A DNA stretch of 64,000 nucleotides from Roseiarcus sp963798015 (GCA_963798015.1 CAWCSA010000003.1:248001-312000); one strand, 5' to 3'. Positions 44,750 to 53,156 are shown, numbered from the stretch's first letter. A program made the numbers and translations. Notes: generated from the letters alone by a model not told the origin.

Positions 44750-45487
44750 TCAGCTTGATCCCTTAGCGATGACAGCGCGGATCAAGGCTTGAGAGGTGTC
44801 GAGCCGGTCATATTCCGGCGGCCTCAGTTCCCCGCCCATGAACACGTGCGCACGGCGAAACCGCATGCCGCTCGCGACTGGCTCGAGCGCGGCGAAGTGC
44901 ATTTCACGTGGTCGCGCCGCGGCCACGATGCGCTCAACGTTGCGCGCTGTGATTCCTCCGCCCGGCATGATCACGATGCGGTCGCCTGCCCGCTTCATGA
45001 GCTCGACAATGAGCGGCAAGCCTTCGAGTACGCTCGGCTCCTGGCCCGACGTCAGCACGCGATCGACGCCAAGCTCGATCAGCGTCTCGAGCGCGCCGAA
45101 GGGCTCGGCCGCGACGTCGAACGCGCGGTGGAACGTCACCGAGAGGGGCCGCGCAAGCGCGACCAATTCGAGCGTTCGGCCTACGTCGATTTCGCCCGCC
45201 GCCGTCAACAGGCCAATGACAACGCCGTTCGCGTTCTCCGCCTTGGCGGTCTCGATGTCCGCGCGCATGATCGCGAACTCATCGTCATTGAACAGGAAGT
45301 CTCCGCCGCGCGGCCTGATCATCACATTGAGGTCGATGCCTGCAACTGTCCGCGCCTGACGGATCGCGCCGAGGCTTGGCGTAATGCCGCCCTCCAGGAG
45401 GTCGGCGCAGAGCTCGACGCGTTGAGCCCCTGCATGCCTAGCGGCGCGGATTCCGGCGACCGAATCCACGCATATCTCGCAGATCAT
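44750..45487 (-). CDS. cutC: CutC family protein
   Basis: TIM-barrel protein of the CutC family, 245 residues: EICVDSVAGIRAARHAGAQRVELCADLLEGG, LNVMIRPRGGDFLFNDDE, VIGLLTAAGEIDV, VTFHRAFDVA and RVLTSGQEPS are all characteristic. The family was named for copper tolerance, but the role is weakly supported and many members probably act on small metabolites. Here it is last in an operon with RidA, an amidohydrolase and an unknown protein, which favours a metabolic role. Confidence 0.93.
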   Translation of the reverse strand: MICEICVDSVAGIRAARHAGAQRVELCADLLEGGITPSLGAIRQARTVAGIDLNVMIRPRGGDFLFNDDEFAIMRADIETAKAENANGVVIGLLTAAGEIDVGRTLELVALARPLSVTFHRAFDVAAEPFGALETLIELGVDRVLTSGQEPSVLEGLPLIVELMKRAGDRIVIMPGGGITARNVERIVAAARPREMHFAALEPVASGMRFRRAHVFMGGELRPPEYDRLDTSQALIRAVIAKGSS

Positions 45488-45528
45488 AGGCGCTCTCCGA
45501 TCTCGACTGCCGGACGCCTCGCCCCCGC

Positions 45529-45999
45529 TTACGCTTTGACCTGCAGAATGGCCTCGATCTCGACCATGATGCCGTTTGGCAGCGAGCCCATGCCGACGGC
45601 CGAACGCGCATGGCGCCCCGCCTCGCCAAGCACTTCGACCATGAGGTCGGAACAGCCGTTGATAACCTGGGGATGGTCTCCGAACTCCGGCTCCGCGTTG
45701 ACCATGCCGAGAAGTTTCACCACCGCCTCGATGCGCGAAAGCTCGCCGAGCGCGGCCTTGGCGACCGCGAGCAATTGCAAGCCCGTTAGGCGCGCCGCTT
45801 CGTAGCCTTGCTCGACCGAGGCGTCCTTGCCGAGGCGCCCGACCATGAAACTGCCGTCCGCGCGCTTCGGCCCTTGCCCTGAAAGGTAGAGGAGATTGCC
45901 GGCCAGGCGATAAGGCACGTAGTTGGCCATCGGCGTGGGGACGGCGGGAAGCGTGAGGCCGAGCGCGGCAAGCCGCTCTTCCGGAGTTGTCGTCGTCAT
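45529..45999 (-). CDS. RidA/YjgF-family protein (imine/enamine deaminase-like)
   Basis: 156-residue member of the Rid superfamily. NLLYLSGQGPKRADGSF and GYEAARLTGLQLLAVAKAALG match the family core; near the C-terminus RHARSAVGMGSLPNGIMVEIEAILQV carries RSAVG, where the catalytic Arg that holds the substrate carboxylate is expected. RidA proteins hydrolyse reactive enamine/imine intermediates from PLP enzymes. It is in the amidohydrolase operon, distinct from the second Rid gene at 61.8 kb. Confidence 0.88.
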   Translation of the reverse strand: MTTTTPEERLAALGLTLPAVPTPMANYVPYRLAGNLLYLSGQGPKRADGSFMVGRLGKDASVEQGYEAARLTGLQLLAVAKAALGELSRIEAVVKLLGMVNAEPEFGDHPQVINGCSDLMVEVLGEAGRHARSAVGMGSLPNGIMVEIEAILQVKA

Positions 46000-46041
46000 G
46001 GCGCTTTGATCCTCAAGGACGTGTAGAGAAAATAGACAGGC

Positions 46042-47166
46042 TCAGCCTTCCAGCAATTTGCCGTTGATGACGACAGCGCGGGCGGAGAGCCGCGTTCGAC
46101 CGGTCAGGCGCTCGCCGGTGGAGTCGACATAGTCGAACTCGCCCGTTTCAAGCTCGAGCACCGAAGCATCGCCTGCCGCGCCGGGCTTGAAGGTTCCGAG
46201 ATCGCTGCGGCGCAAAGCCTTCGCCGGCGCTTCCGTCGCCGCCCGCACGGTGTCCGTGAGCGGAAAGCCGAGGCAAAGGAATTTCGACATCGTCGTGAGG
46301 AGATCGAACGCCGGCCCGTCGATGCAGAGCGCATGCACATCGCTCGATATGCAGTCAGGGGCAAAGTCGTTGGCGAGCATCGTGCGCGCGGTCTTGAACG
46401 CGAACGATCCCATGCCGTGGCCGATATCGAAAATGACGCCGCGCTTGCGCGCTTCGATGACCGCCGGGCGCACGCCGCCATCCGGAGTCGTGGGATTGTT
46501 AGGGAACGGGCGGAAGCAATGGGTGAGAATGTCCCCTGGCCTCAAGCGTTCGAGCACCTCCTCGAGCGTCGGCGGAGGAACGTCGATATGCGCCATGAGG
46601 GGCAAGCCCGCTTCTTCCGCCACTTTAAGCGCGATATCGAGCGGCACGGTCCCGGAATTCTGCGACGCGTGGAAGCCGACGCGGACTTTGATGCCGCCAA
46701 TCGTGTCGCGGTTCGCCAGCGCGACCTCGACAGCGTCGATCGGCGCCATGAGCCTGAGGTCGCCGCTCTCTCCCACCATGATGCGCTTGGAAAAGCCGTA
46801 AATGCCGGCGAACGAGACGTTGAGCAGGGCGATGATGCGAACCGGCGACGGCTTGATCACATGCTCGACAAAGCCCGGATAATTGCCTGGGCCGGCGCTC
46901 CCCGTATCGACGAGCGTCGTGCAGCCGCCTCGCGCGAGAATCAGCGGGTCGACGCCGAGCGACGTGCCGCCCCAATAGACATGGGTGTGAAGGTCGATCA
47001 GCCCCGGCGTGACGATACGCCCCGCGACGTCGCGCACCGCTTTGCCCTCAAGGGCTACTCCAAGCTCAGCCACGCGACCGTCGCGGAAACCGATATCCAT
47101 GACGGAATCGATTCCCTGGGACGGATCGATGACGCGGCCGCCGCGCAGGACCAGATCAAAGGACAT
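46042..47166 (-). CDS. Amidohydrolase/deacetylase-family metallohydrolase (COG3964-like)
   Basis: Metal-dependent hydrolase with the amidohydrolase (alpha/beta)8 barrel, 374 residues. Metal ligands visible: DLHTHVYWGG (HxH, about residue 63), the lysine in GGIKVRVGFHASQ that can be carbamylated, MAHID and LTHCFRP histidines, and the catalytic Asp in SSDVHAL. The flanking beta-sandwich starts with LVLRGGRVIDPSQGI. ATG 47166 (MSFDLVLRGG) is preferred to the upstream ATG at 47181. Close to the COG3964 group, which includes deacetylases and esterases; the substrate cannot be read. Confidence 0.87.
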   Translation of the reverse strand: MSFDLVLRGGRVIDPSQGIDSVMDIGFRDGRVAELGVALEGKAVRDVAGRIVTPGLIDLHTHVYWGGTSLGVDPLILARGGCTTLVDTGSAGPGNYPGFVEHVIKPSPVRIIALLNVSFAGIYGFSKRIMVGESGDLRLMAPIDAVEVALANRDTIGGIKVRVGFHASQNSGTVPLDIALKVAEEAGLPLMAHIDVPPPTLEEVLERLRPGDILTHCFRPFPNNPTTPDGGVRPAVIEARKRGVIFDIGHGMGSFAFKTARTMLANDFAPDCISSDVHALCIDGPAFDLLTTMSKFLCLGFPLTDTVRAATEAPAKALRRSDLGTFKPGAAGDASVLELETGEFDYVDSTGERLTGRTRLSARAVVINGKLLEG

Positions 47167-47245
47167 ATCGCTCACTCTCACTCGCTTTGAACTTTCGCGC
47201 CCTATCGGATCGCCTGGCTTGCGTCAAAAAAGAGCGAGTTCGGGA

Positions 47246-48433
47246 TCACGCGCTCGTGAGTGCAGCAAGTCCCTCCGCGATCCAGTCGAGGTTCGTGTCT
47301 CTCACATGACCCCAATTGTAGAACGCGATTTCGCTCACGCCGGCGGCCGCGAGCGCATGGATTGCCGCGAGGAATTCGGCTTTCGATTCCAGGTCGGGGA
47401 AGGCGGGGCGGAGGATGCCGCGCAGGCGGCCCTTTCCGCGCAAGCGGCGCTTCACGTCGAACAGGTCCGCTGTGATCCGCTGGGCTCCTGGTTCGTAGAA
47501 GCAGGCCTCGATGATTCCCGCCGCCTCCGCGAGGCCCATGAGATCGCTTCCTTCATACCAGGCGCCGCCCGTTGGCCTGGCGACCGACGGAATGACCGCG
47601 ACCGTGGCGTCCTTGCGCAAAGCGTCGCGGATTTCGCGCACGAGCGAGGTCACGACTGAGCATCGCCAGTCGAGATAGGCTCTGAGGTCGCCATCGCTGC
47701 GGATGTCCGCGAGCCAGAAAGCTTCCGCCATGTCGCTGGGAAAATCGACGTCGCTGGCGAGATAGGCTTCGATGTCGGCCCCCACTTGCCGCTTGAGCGC
47801 CTCGACGCGAATCCCGGCGCTCTTCGCGCCCGCCCCGCAATGCGTGCAGAAGCAAAGGCCAAGCTGGCTGTCGAGCCAGCGATTGGGCCGATTGAGCGCG
47901 AACTCATGATGGTAGCCATGCGCATAAGGGAGAAAGCCAGGCGTCTCCAACGACACGCCGCTAACCGGATACGACTCGGTGACGTCGCGGGTGAGGCCGA
48001 TCGCGAAGGCGCGCGCCTCCGGCGCCGAGGGGCAGAGATTGTAGATGTAGCGATCGCCAAAAGCGTTGGCGACGACGGAATCGGGATGCAGCAAGCCGAG
48101 CCGCGTGTTGTGCAGCAGCACGAGCCAGACATTGGTCGCCATGCGGCTTTGCTGACTAAGCTCGCGCACGATGTCGTGGCCGGACGCAAGCATCGCGTTT
48201 TCGACCGGCTTGATGGCGCCGTAGCGGCTGAGGTCCGGCTTGAAATAGATCGTCCCGTCCTCGGGAAAATAGACCTTGGCGCCTCTGCCATGGGGCCTCA
48301 GGAACTTGCCAGCATGGTAGCTGCCGGTGATCGTCACCGTGTCGAGGCCGAGGGCGAGAAACCGGTCGACGGCCGCGCTCACGCCGATCTCGGCGACATC
48401 CCAAGGATAGGCGTAAATGGCCTTGTAGCTCAT
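47246..48433 (-). CDS. Unrecognised 395-residue protein, probably a TIM-barrel hydrolase
   Basis: Starts MSYKAIYAYPWDVAEIGVSA at ATG 48433; the frame is open a further 630 bases upstream, but that part is low-complexity Arg-rich translation of intergenic repeats. Alternating strands and helices (LDTVTITGSYHAGKFLRP, TNVWLVLLHNTRLG, ATVAVIPSVARP, GIIEACFYEPGAQR, GVSEIAFYNWGHV) suggest a beta/alpha barrel like glycoside hydrolases. There is a CFCTHCG cysteine pair. No leader. It heads the operon with the amidohydrolase, RidA and CutC, next to a sugar-type importer, so it may act on the imported compound. I do not recognise the family. Confidence 0.75.
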   Translation of the reverse strand: MSYKAIYAYPWDVAEIGVSAAVDRFLALGLDTVTITGSYHAGKFLRPHGRGAKVYFPEDGTIYFKPDLSRYGAIKPVENAMLASGHDIVRELSQQSRMATNVWLVLLHNTRLGLLHPDSVVANAFGDRYIYNLCPSAPEARAFAIGLTRDVTESYPVSGVSLETPGFLPYAHGYHHEFALNRPNRWLDSQLGLCFCTHCGAGAKSAGIRVEALKRQVGADIEAYLASDVDFPSDMAEAFWLADIRSDGDLRAYLDWRCSVVTSLVREIRDALRKDATVAVIPSVARPTGGAWYEGSDLMGLAEAAGIIEACFYEPGAQRITADLFDVKRRLRGKGRLRGILRPAFPDLESKAEFLAAIHALAAAGVSEIAFYNWGHVRDTNLDWIAEGLAALTSA

Positions 48434-48924
48434 CGCACGCTTTCCAGTCAGAGCCCGAGCGTGAGGTCGCCGGCTCGCCCCATTCGCCGACAATTGCGGT
48501 CCGCCACGCCAGCCGTCAACGCCGGACCGGCTCTGTGCGACGGCTAGGGTGGAAAACCCAATCCTTACGGGAGTGGCCGCTTCGGGCGGAAAACGGACCC
48601 AAGCTGAATTCGTGGCGAAGTCCGGTTCCGACGTATTGCGGACGCAGCAGACCTCGGTCTTGAACGCCTCAATTGGGCGGATAGTGCGCCTAGAGGAATC
48701 GCCCCGGCAAAGACCGGAGTGCGGGCGAAAGCCGTCATTCCGTTGCGAGCGCGAATTATGCTTCCCGCCCATAGCGATGTTCCACCGATGGCGCATCGGT
48801 TTCCAACGGCGGACGTTGCTCTGGCAACCCACTCCGGCGGCTGCGGGCGGAAAACGGCCATTAGGTTTGCTGCCTTGAACGAGTGAAATGCGCCAACAGC
48901 GAATCTCGCTCGATGGCGCCACCC
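48434..48924. other. Intergenic region with repeat-like sequence
   Basis: 491 bases between two minus-strand genes. It contains several variants of a GGGCGGAAAACGG-type element (48573-48600, about 48841-48857) and long reading frames in several directions rich in Arg/Ser that look like chance translation. No RNA gene recognised. It may be a family of dispersed intergenic repeats; see the copy at 52024-52053. Confidence 0.5.
48573..48600 (+). repeat. Dispersed intergenic repeat, copy 1
   Basis: The core GGCCGCTTCGGGCGGAAAAC followed by GGACCC is shared, with one change, by 52024-52053 (GGCCGCTTCGGGCCGAAAAC, then GGTCC). A partial third copy is at 48841-48857 (CTGCGGGCGGAAAACGG). All are intergenic. 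Confidence 0.55.
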
Positions 48925-50724
48925 TCAACGCCTCGCAAAGCCGTCGGCGGACCATTCTTCGCTGCCTACGCCGTGATGGACGAAGAAGAGGCCATCGGGA
49001 TCGTACTTCGCCTTGACCTCGCGCAGGCGTGGATAGTTCGATCCCCAGAACGCGTCCCGCCATGCCGGGTTGAAATAGTTACTCTCCGAAACATAGGACC
49101 CTGTGGCCGGCGCTATCCGCCGCAACTCGGCCGCCGCCAGATCGATCGCGTGCGCGTCCCTCCGCGCCGCCGTCTCATCGAGCGCCGGCCGCGGCAGGCC
49201 GGGAAAGCGCGGACCTTCGCCACCCGCGATGACGGCGAGCGCGAATGCCTCGGTCACCGCCGGATTGGTGGCCGTATCTCTCGCCGACGCTATGGCTTCG
49301 TCGGGCGCGCCGGCCAGTCCCTTGCTGAACTGCAGGTCAACCTTCTTGTACCGGCTGGCTGCGAACATCGCGTCCGAGAGGCGAGGCCGCTCCCCCTCCC
49401 GCAGTAAGGACGCGGGCAGCCAGAGCGACTCGAAGCCATGCAGGAACGCGCCGACCTGATCCTGGTCGCCGCGCCACCACCCACGATAGTCGGGCGCGCC
49501 GGCGCGCCGATCCGGGATCAGTGAGGGGTTGCCCGCGAAAGTCCAGTAATGCCGCGCCGGAAACGCGCCCGCCCAGTGGTTGTCGCTGACGAAAAAATCC
49601 TGCGGCGATGCTTTTGCCCAGTCGAAGAAATCCTGCCAAATCGAGCCCACTCGCGCGTTGTCGAGGCCCTGGCACAACATGGACAATTCGAGCGTATTGT
49701 CGGGACCGAGGCTGATCTGCTCGCTCCAATGCGGGTTGAAGAGATTGTCGGCGTAGAAATCGAAGAAATGCGCGATAAGACGCCGGAAAGCCGCATCCGA
49801 TGGCGCCCTGATCGTCCCCAAAGCGGCGCCAAACAACGTCGGCAGGTCATGGGTGCGCAGCGTGAGCTGTGTGACCACGCCCCAGCTCCCGCCGCCGCCC
49901 CCCTTGAGCGCCCAGAACAGGTCCGGATTCGTATAGGCGTTCGCGACCCGCACCACGCCGTCCGCGGTGACGATCTCGACCTCCAGCAACCCTGCGGCGG
50001 CAGTCCCGAAACCCTTCGAAAAGCTGCCGAAGCCGCCGCTTTGAACCAGCCCCGCGACGCCGACGTCCGTGCAGCCGCCGCCCTGCACAAAGCGGCCGGC
50101 CTCGCTGGTGACGGCATGGTAGAGGTCGATCCACACGGCGCCGGCCCCGGCGGTGACAGCGGGTGAGGGCGCTGCTTTCCCTTCTCCACCTCGCGGCGTG
50201 AAGGCGTCATGCAGCGTCACCTCGTTCATCGCCCGGGTCCAGATCATCAGCGAGTTGGGAGCACTCGAAGTGCCCTGATAACTGTGGCCGGCCCCCTTCA
50301 CGACCAGGCGAAGACGATTGTCGCGCGCGAAATTCACCGCTGCCGCTGCATCGCTGCTCGATTGAGCCTTCACCGCGTAGGCGCTTGGCGCCGGCGTCCA
50401 TGCATCGAGCCAGCCGGAGACCTGCGTGCCGCCTGGCTGGTCGCCGAGGTAGAACGGATTGCGGATGTTCGCGAGCGCGTCCGTGCATGATGCGCTCTTG
50501 GGATCGGTTGCACAGGCGGCGAACGGAGCTTCAACCGCGATCAGATTGCCGCCCACCGCCTGGTTGAGCTTGGCCCAGCTTTCGGCGTTCGGCCATCCCG
50601 GATCGCCAGGCCGCACGCGGCTGAACTCGGATGCGGTCGCGGCATTGGCCGCGAGCCGCGACAGGAGATCGGGTTGCAGGGCGATGACCGCCGCCATCCC
50701 CCTGAGCAGGCTTCGTCTGTGCAT
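48925..50724 (-). CDS. Exported FAD-binding oxidoreductase, berberine-bridge-enzyme type
   Basis: 599-residue flavoenzyme of the PCMH/BBE group. Leader MHRRSLLRGMAAVIALQPDL is Tat-like, with cleavage near AANAATA. The FAD domain shows LRLVVKGAGHSYQGTS (His that can bond FAD covalently), VDLYHAV/GRFVQGGGCTDVGVAGLVQSG and GLLEVEIVTADGVVRVANAY, LFWALKGGGGGSWGVVT. The BBE C-terminus is NYFNPAWRDAFWGSNYPRL, then VKAKYDPDGLFFVHHGVG. Relatives oxidise alcohols, sugars or alkaloid-like compounds using O2. It is transcribed away from the LytTR gene 45 bases upstream, so the regulator may control it. Confidence 0.9.
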   Translation of the reverse strand: MHRRSLLRGMAAVIALQPDLLSRLAANAATASEFSRVRPGDPGWPNAESWAKLNQAVGGNLIAVEAPFAACATDPKSASCTDALANIRNPFYLGDQPGGTQVSGWLDAWTPAPSAYAVKAQSSSDAAAAVNFARDNRLRLVVKGAGHSYQGTSSAPNSLMIWTRAMNEVTLHDAFTPRGGEGKAAPSPAVTAGAGAVWIDLYHAVTSEAGRFVQGGGCTDVGVAGLVQSGGFGSFSKGFGTAAAGLLEVEIVTADGVVRVANAYTNPDLFWALKGGGGGSWGVVTQLTLRTHDLPTLFGAALGTIRAPSDAAFRRLIAHFFDFYADNLFNPHWSEQISLGPDNTLELSMLCQGLDNARVGSIWQDFFDWAKASPQDFFVSDNHWAGAFPARHYWTFAGNPSLIPDRRAGAPDYRGWWRGDQDQVGAFLHGFESLWLPASLLREGERPRLSDAMFAASRYKKVDLQFSKGLAGAPDEAIASARDTATNPAVTEAFALAVIAGGEGPRFPGLPRPALDETAARRDAHAIDLAAAELRRIAPATGSYVSESNYFNPAWRDAFWGSNYPRLREVKAKYDPDGLFFVHHGVGSEEWSADGFARR

Positions 50725-50769
50725 ATCTCACCTTTCGATTCCGGGCGCGGCCAACTATTATTCGGCGAC

Positions 50770-51702
50770 ATGCGGCCGAGGCTGTTCACATCCGTCGAAC
50801 GCGACAGTTCTTCCAGACGCATCCCCCCGGGGGAAGCGCGCGGTGACGGAGTGCGCCGGATTGGTGACTTCCGGCAGTGGCTTGGGCTGAGCGGCGAAGC
50901 ATTGGGGACGAGTCGCATCGCGCGACGCACACTTCGCTACTGCTACGCAGTTACCGTCGTAGCGGTCGGTGCGGTCGCCACCATCGATGGCATCACCATG
51001 AGTCATGAGCAGCCGCAATACGGTCTCGCTGCCATGATCATCTGGGAGGGATCGAGCTGGCTCACCTTCATCCTGTTCCTGTGGATCGCGTGGGTCGCCC
51101 ACCGCATCGCGCCGCTCGCGGCGCGGCCGCGATGGAAGCTCTTGGTCCATATTCCCGCGGCGCTGCTGTTCTCGCTCGCTCATGTCGCGGGCTTCGTGGG
51201 CTTGCGCAAATTTGTTTATTGGTTGGGCCACGCAAAGTACGACTTCGGCGCGTTCTTTCCAAATTTCCGCTACGAGTTCGCCAAGGACGCATTGGCTTAT
51301 GTGTTGTTCATCGCCGCCTTCGCTCTGGTTGAGCATCTGCTGCGGCAACAATCGCGGATCGACGCGCCGGGACCGACGCTCACCTTCGACATTCGGGACG
51401 GCGCCAGACTCACCCGCGTGCGGCTGGATCAGATCCTCGCCGTTGCCTCGGCGGGAAATTATGTCGAGTTCATACTCGACGATGGGCGTAAGCTCCTGAT
51501 GCGCTCGCCGCTCTCGGCGTTGGAAAACGACCTCGGCCCGCGCGGCTTCGTCCGCACCCATCGCTCGTGGTTGGTAAACCCTGGACGAATGACGGCGCTC
51601 AAACCGGAAGGATCGGGCGATTACAGGGTGGAATTGGGAAGCGTCACCGCGCCGCTCTCGCGCCGATTCCCGGAGACGCTAGCGAAATTGCGCAGCGGCT
51701 AA
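50770..51702 (+). CDS. Membrane-anchored LytTR-family DNA-binding protein
   Basis: 310 residues. After a soluble N-terminus there are four predicted helices (CYAVTVVAVGAVATIDGI, WLTFILFLWIAWVAHRIA, LLVHIPAALLFSLAHVAGFV, DALAYVLFIAAFALVEHLL). A LytTR domain follows from about residue 210: LDQILAVASAGNYVEFILDD, LLMRSPLSALENDL, GFVRTHRSWLVNPGRMTALK and VTAPLSRRFPETLAKLRSG. LytTR binds DNA as beta strands; the membrane part probably senses a signal without a kinase partner. ATG 50770 is the first ATG that leaves a sensible promoter gap to the divergent flavoenzyme gene. Confidence 0.88.
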   Translation: MRPRLFTSVERDSSSRRIPPGEARGDGVRRIGDFRQWLGLSGEALGTSRIARRTLRYCYAVTVVAVGAVATIDGITMSHEQPQYGLAAMIIWEGSSWLTFILFLWIAWVAHRIAPLAARPRWKLLVHIPAALLFSLAHVAGFVGLRKFVYWLGHAKYDFGAFFPNFRYEFAKDALAYVLFIAAFALVEHLLRQQSRIDAPGPTLTFDIRDGARLTRVRLDQILAVASAGNYVEFILDDGRKLLMRSPLSALENDLGPRGFVRTHRSWLVNPGRMTALKPEGSGDYRVELGSVTAPLSRRFPETLAKLRSG

Positions 51703-52150
51703 CACCGCGTCTCGGACGAGTTCATGCCGCGAAGGCGCGCCCAATGCGCTCGATCGGGGTCTATGCTTGGCGCTACGGCGGCCCTGGCCCAAGCCGACAG
51801 CGCATCTTGTTCGGGGCGTGCGTCCGCTTAGGGGTCGACCGGGCGCGTCCCAGGCTGATCAGGGACGACCGCTGTTGGCACAACCCACGCCTTCAGCCAA
51901 AGACCGCTTCCTCACGCTTACCGCCCAACCAGGAAGGGCAGCAAAGGGTCCGACTTGAGCCATTCGACAGGTCGTCGGGCGATGACCGCTGTTTGCGCTA
52001 AGCGGACCTACGCCATGGACCGGGAGCGGCCGCTTCGGGCCGAAAACGGTCCAGCTGATGGGTTTTGACCTTGAACCGAAGCGACAATTGTCGCGCGGGC
52101 GATCGCGTGACAATCGATCTCATTCAACAGTCTATTCGAGGCCGAGCGAG
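51703..52150. other. Intergenic region downstream of the LytTR gene
   Basis: About 450 bases with no convincing gene. Between 51860 and 52055 there are repeat-like motifs, including the second copy of the GGCCGCTTCGGGC element. The translated frames (for example minus 51859-52113) are shadows of such repeats. The permuted tmRNA lies beyond 52150. Confidence 0.5.
52024..52053 (+). repeat. Dispersed intergenic repeat, copy 2
   Basis: GAGCGGCCGCTTCGGGCCGA followed by AAACGGTCCAGC, matching 48573-48600 apart from a few changes. Intergenic. Confidence 0.55.
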
Positions 52151-52154
52151 ATGG

Positions 52155-52475
52155 GTGGAAAGGAAAGTGGAGGCTTCTGTTGCCAGGCGCCTCCGGACCC
52201 CGCCTAGAAGTGCAAACCCCTAGGACTTGATTCCCAGTACCAGCACTGCATTACGCAGCGAGGGCCACCGGAGCATAGTTGTCATTCGCAACTATAGTTT
52301 TGACCCGATAACGGTGGTATCATGCCGAGCAAAAGATCACCCTTTGGGTCCCCCGTCGAACCTATTTCGCCCCCGCCGAAACCCGCTTGGCCACGGGCTT
52401 GGGTGGAGGCGCCGGGTACCGCCCCCGGGTCCGAAAGACTTATTTCGATGTCCATTTATCGCCGTAGCCCCTCTC
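52155..52475 (-). ncRNA. ssrA: Transfer-messenger RNA, circularly permuted two-piece gene
   Basis: Ribosome-rescue RNA in the alphaproteobacterial split form. Reading the minus strand, the acceptor piece comes first (about 52475-52404): a T arm CCGGG-GGCGGTA-CCCGG and the acceptor strand CGCCTCCA ending at 52404. After a 29-base spacer the coding piece begins at 52374 with GGGGGCG, which pairs with CGCCTCC (one G-U), then AAATAGGTTCGACGGGG as in tmRNA 5' ends. The tag frame at 52289-52251 reads ANDNYAPVALAA-stop. Outer ends are estimates from the fold. The encoded base triplet after the discriminator is CCC, so CCA is probably added. Confidence 0.9.
52251..52289 (-). other. tmRNA proteolysis-tag reading frame
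   Basis: Twelve codons plus TAA inside the coding piece of ssrA, starting GCG AAT GAC AAC and giving ANDNYAPVALAA. The AND(N)Y start and hydrophobic ...LAA end are the hallmarks of tags recognised by ClpXP/ClpAP. Confidence 0.92.
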
Positions 52476-52616
52476 GCGGGAGGCCTGATATATATAGAGG
52501 TAAAAGCGCGAGGAGGGAAGGGGCGACCGGATTGGACGTCCTAAAGGCAAACGCGACGCAAAACAGTCACGCTCGTCCGACATTCTCATTTCGCGGGCAC
52601 AACAAGGGAGGCGCAG

Positions 52617-53129
52617 ATGGCGACGAAGGCTGATTTCACCCCGGATGAATGGAAGCTCCTGCTGCAAAGCCCGCTCATCGCTGGCGTCGCGATATCCGCC
52701 GCCGATCCAAGCGGCCTCATCGGAATGATGAGGGAGAGCATGGCGAGTGCGCGGGCGCTCATTCAGGCCAAGACCGATCCGAACGCGGATGCGCTCGTCA
52801 AGGCGGTCGGAAGCGAATTCGAGACGTCGGAAGGCCGCGGCCTCGCCCAGGACGGGGTGAAAACCGCCATTACCGGCGCGAAAACCCCGGCCGAAATCGT
52901 CGCCAAGGCTCTCGACGCCTTGAAGGGCGCCTCTGCCGTGCTTGACGCCAAAGGCGGTCCGGACGCCATGCCGTTCAAGACCTGGCTGGCCGGAATCGCC
53001 AAATCTGTCGCCGAGGCCGCGCCGGAAGGCGGCTTCCTCGGCTTCGGCGGAACCCAGGTGAGCGAGGCGGAAAAAGCGACCGTGGCTCAGATCGCCGGCG
53101 CGCTCGGCGTCCAGGCTCCGACCGTCTAG
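52617..53129 (+). CDS. Hypothetical protein, soluble, Ala-rich
   Basis: 170 residues, no leader or membrane helix. The N-terminus FTPDEWKLLLQSPLIAGVAISAADPSG is predicted helical and amphipathic; the middle has a repeated A-rich helix (AEIVAKALDALKGASAVLDA) and the end carries FKTWLAGIAKSVAEAAPEGG and FLGFGGTQVSEAEKATVAQIAGALG. Similar hypothetical proteins occur in Rhizobiales, but I know no function. ATG 52617 follows GGGAGG. A hairpin (53130-53156) follows the stop directly. Confidence 0.75.
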   Translation: MATKADFTPDEWKLLLQSPLIAGVAISAADPSGLIGMMRESMASARALIQAKTDPNADALVKAVGSEFETSEGRGLAQDGVKTAITGAKTPAEIVAKALDALKGASAVLDAKGGPDAMPFKTWLAGIAKSVAEAAPEGGFLGFGGTQVSEAEKATVAQIAGALGVQAPTV

Positions 53130-53156
53130 CCGCCGAAGCGCTTCGCTGGTCGGCGG
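53130..53156 (+). terminator. Hairpin after hypothetical gene
   Basis: CCGCCGA (53130-53136) pairs with TCGGCGG (53150-53156), and inside it AGCG pairs with CGCT around CTT. It starts one base after the stop codon at 53129. There is no T-run, so it may be a processing or protective hairpin as well as a terminator. Confidence 0.5.

Noticed and set aside
48565..48861. 98-codon minus-strand frame in the intergenic repeat region
   Set aside because: Arg/Ser-rich translation of repeat-like DNA, no conserved motif or ribosome-binding site.
52227..52633. Overlapping plus-strand frames of 103-105 codons
   Set aside because: They lie across the tmRNA gene in antisense and are not proteins.
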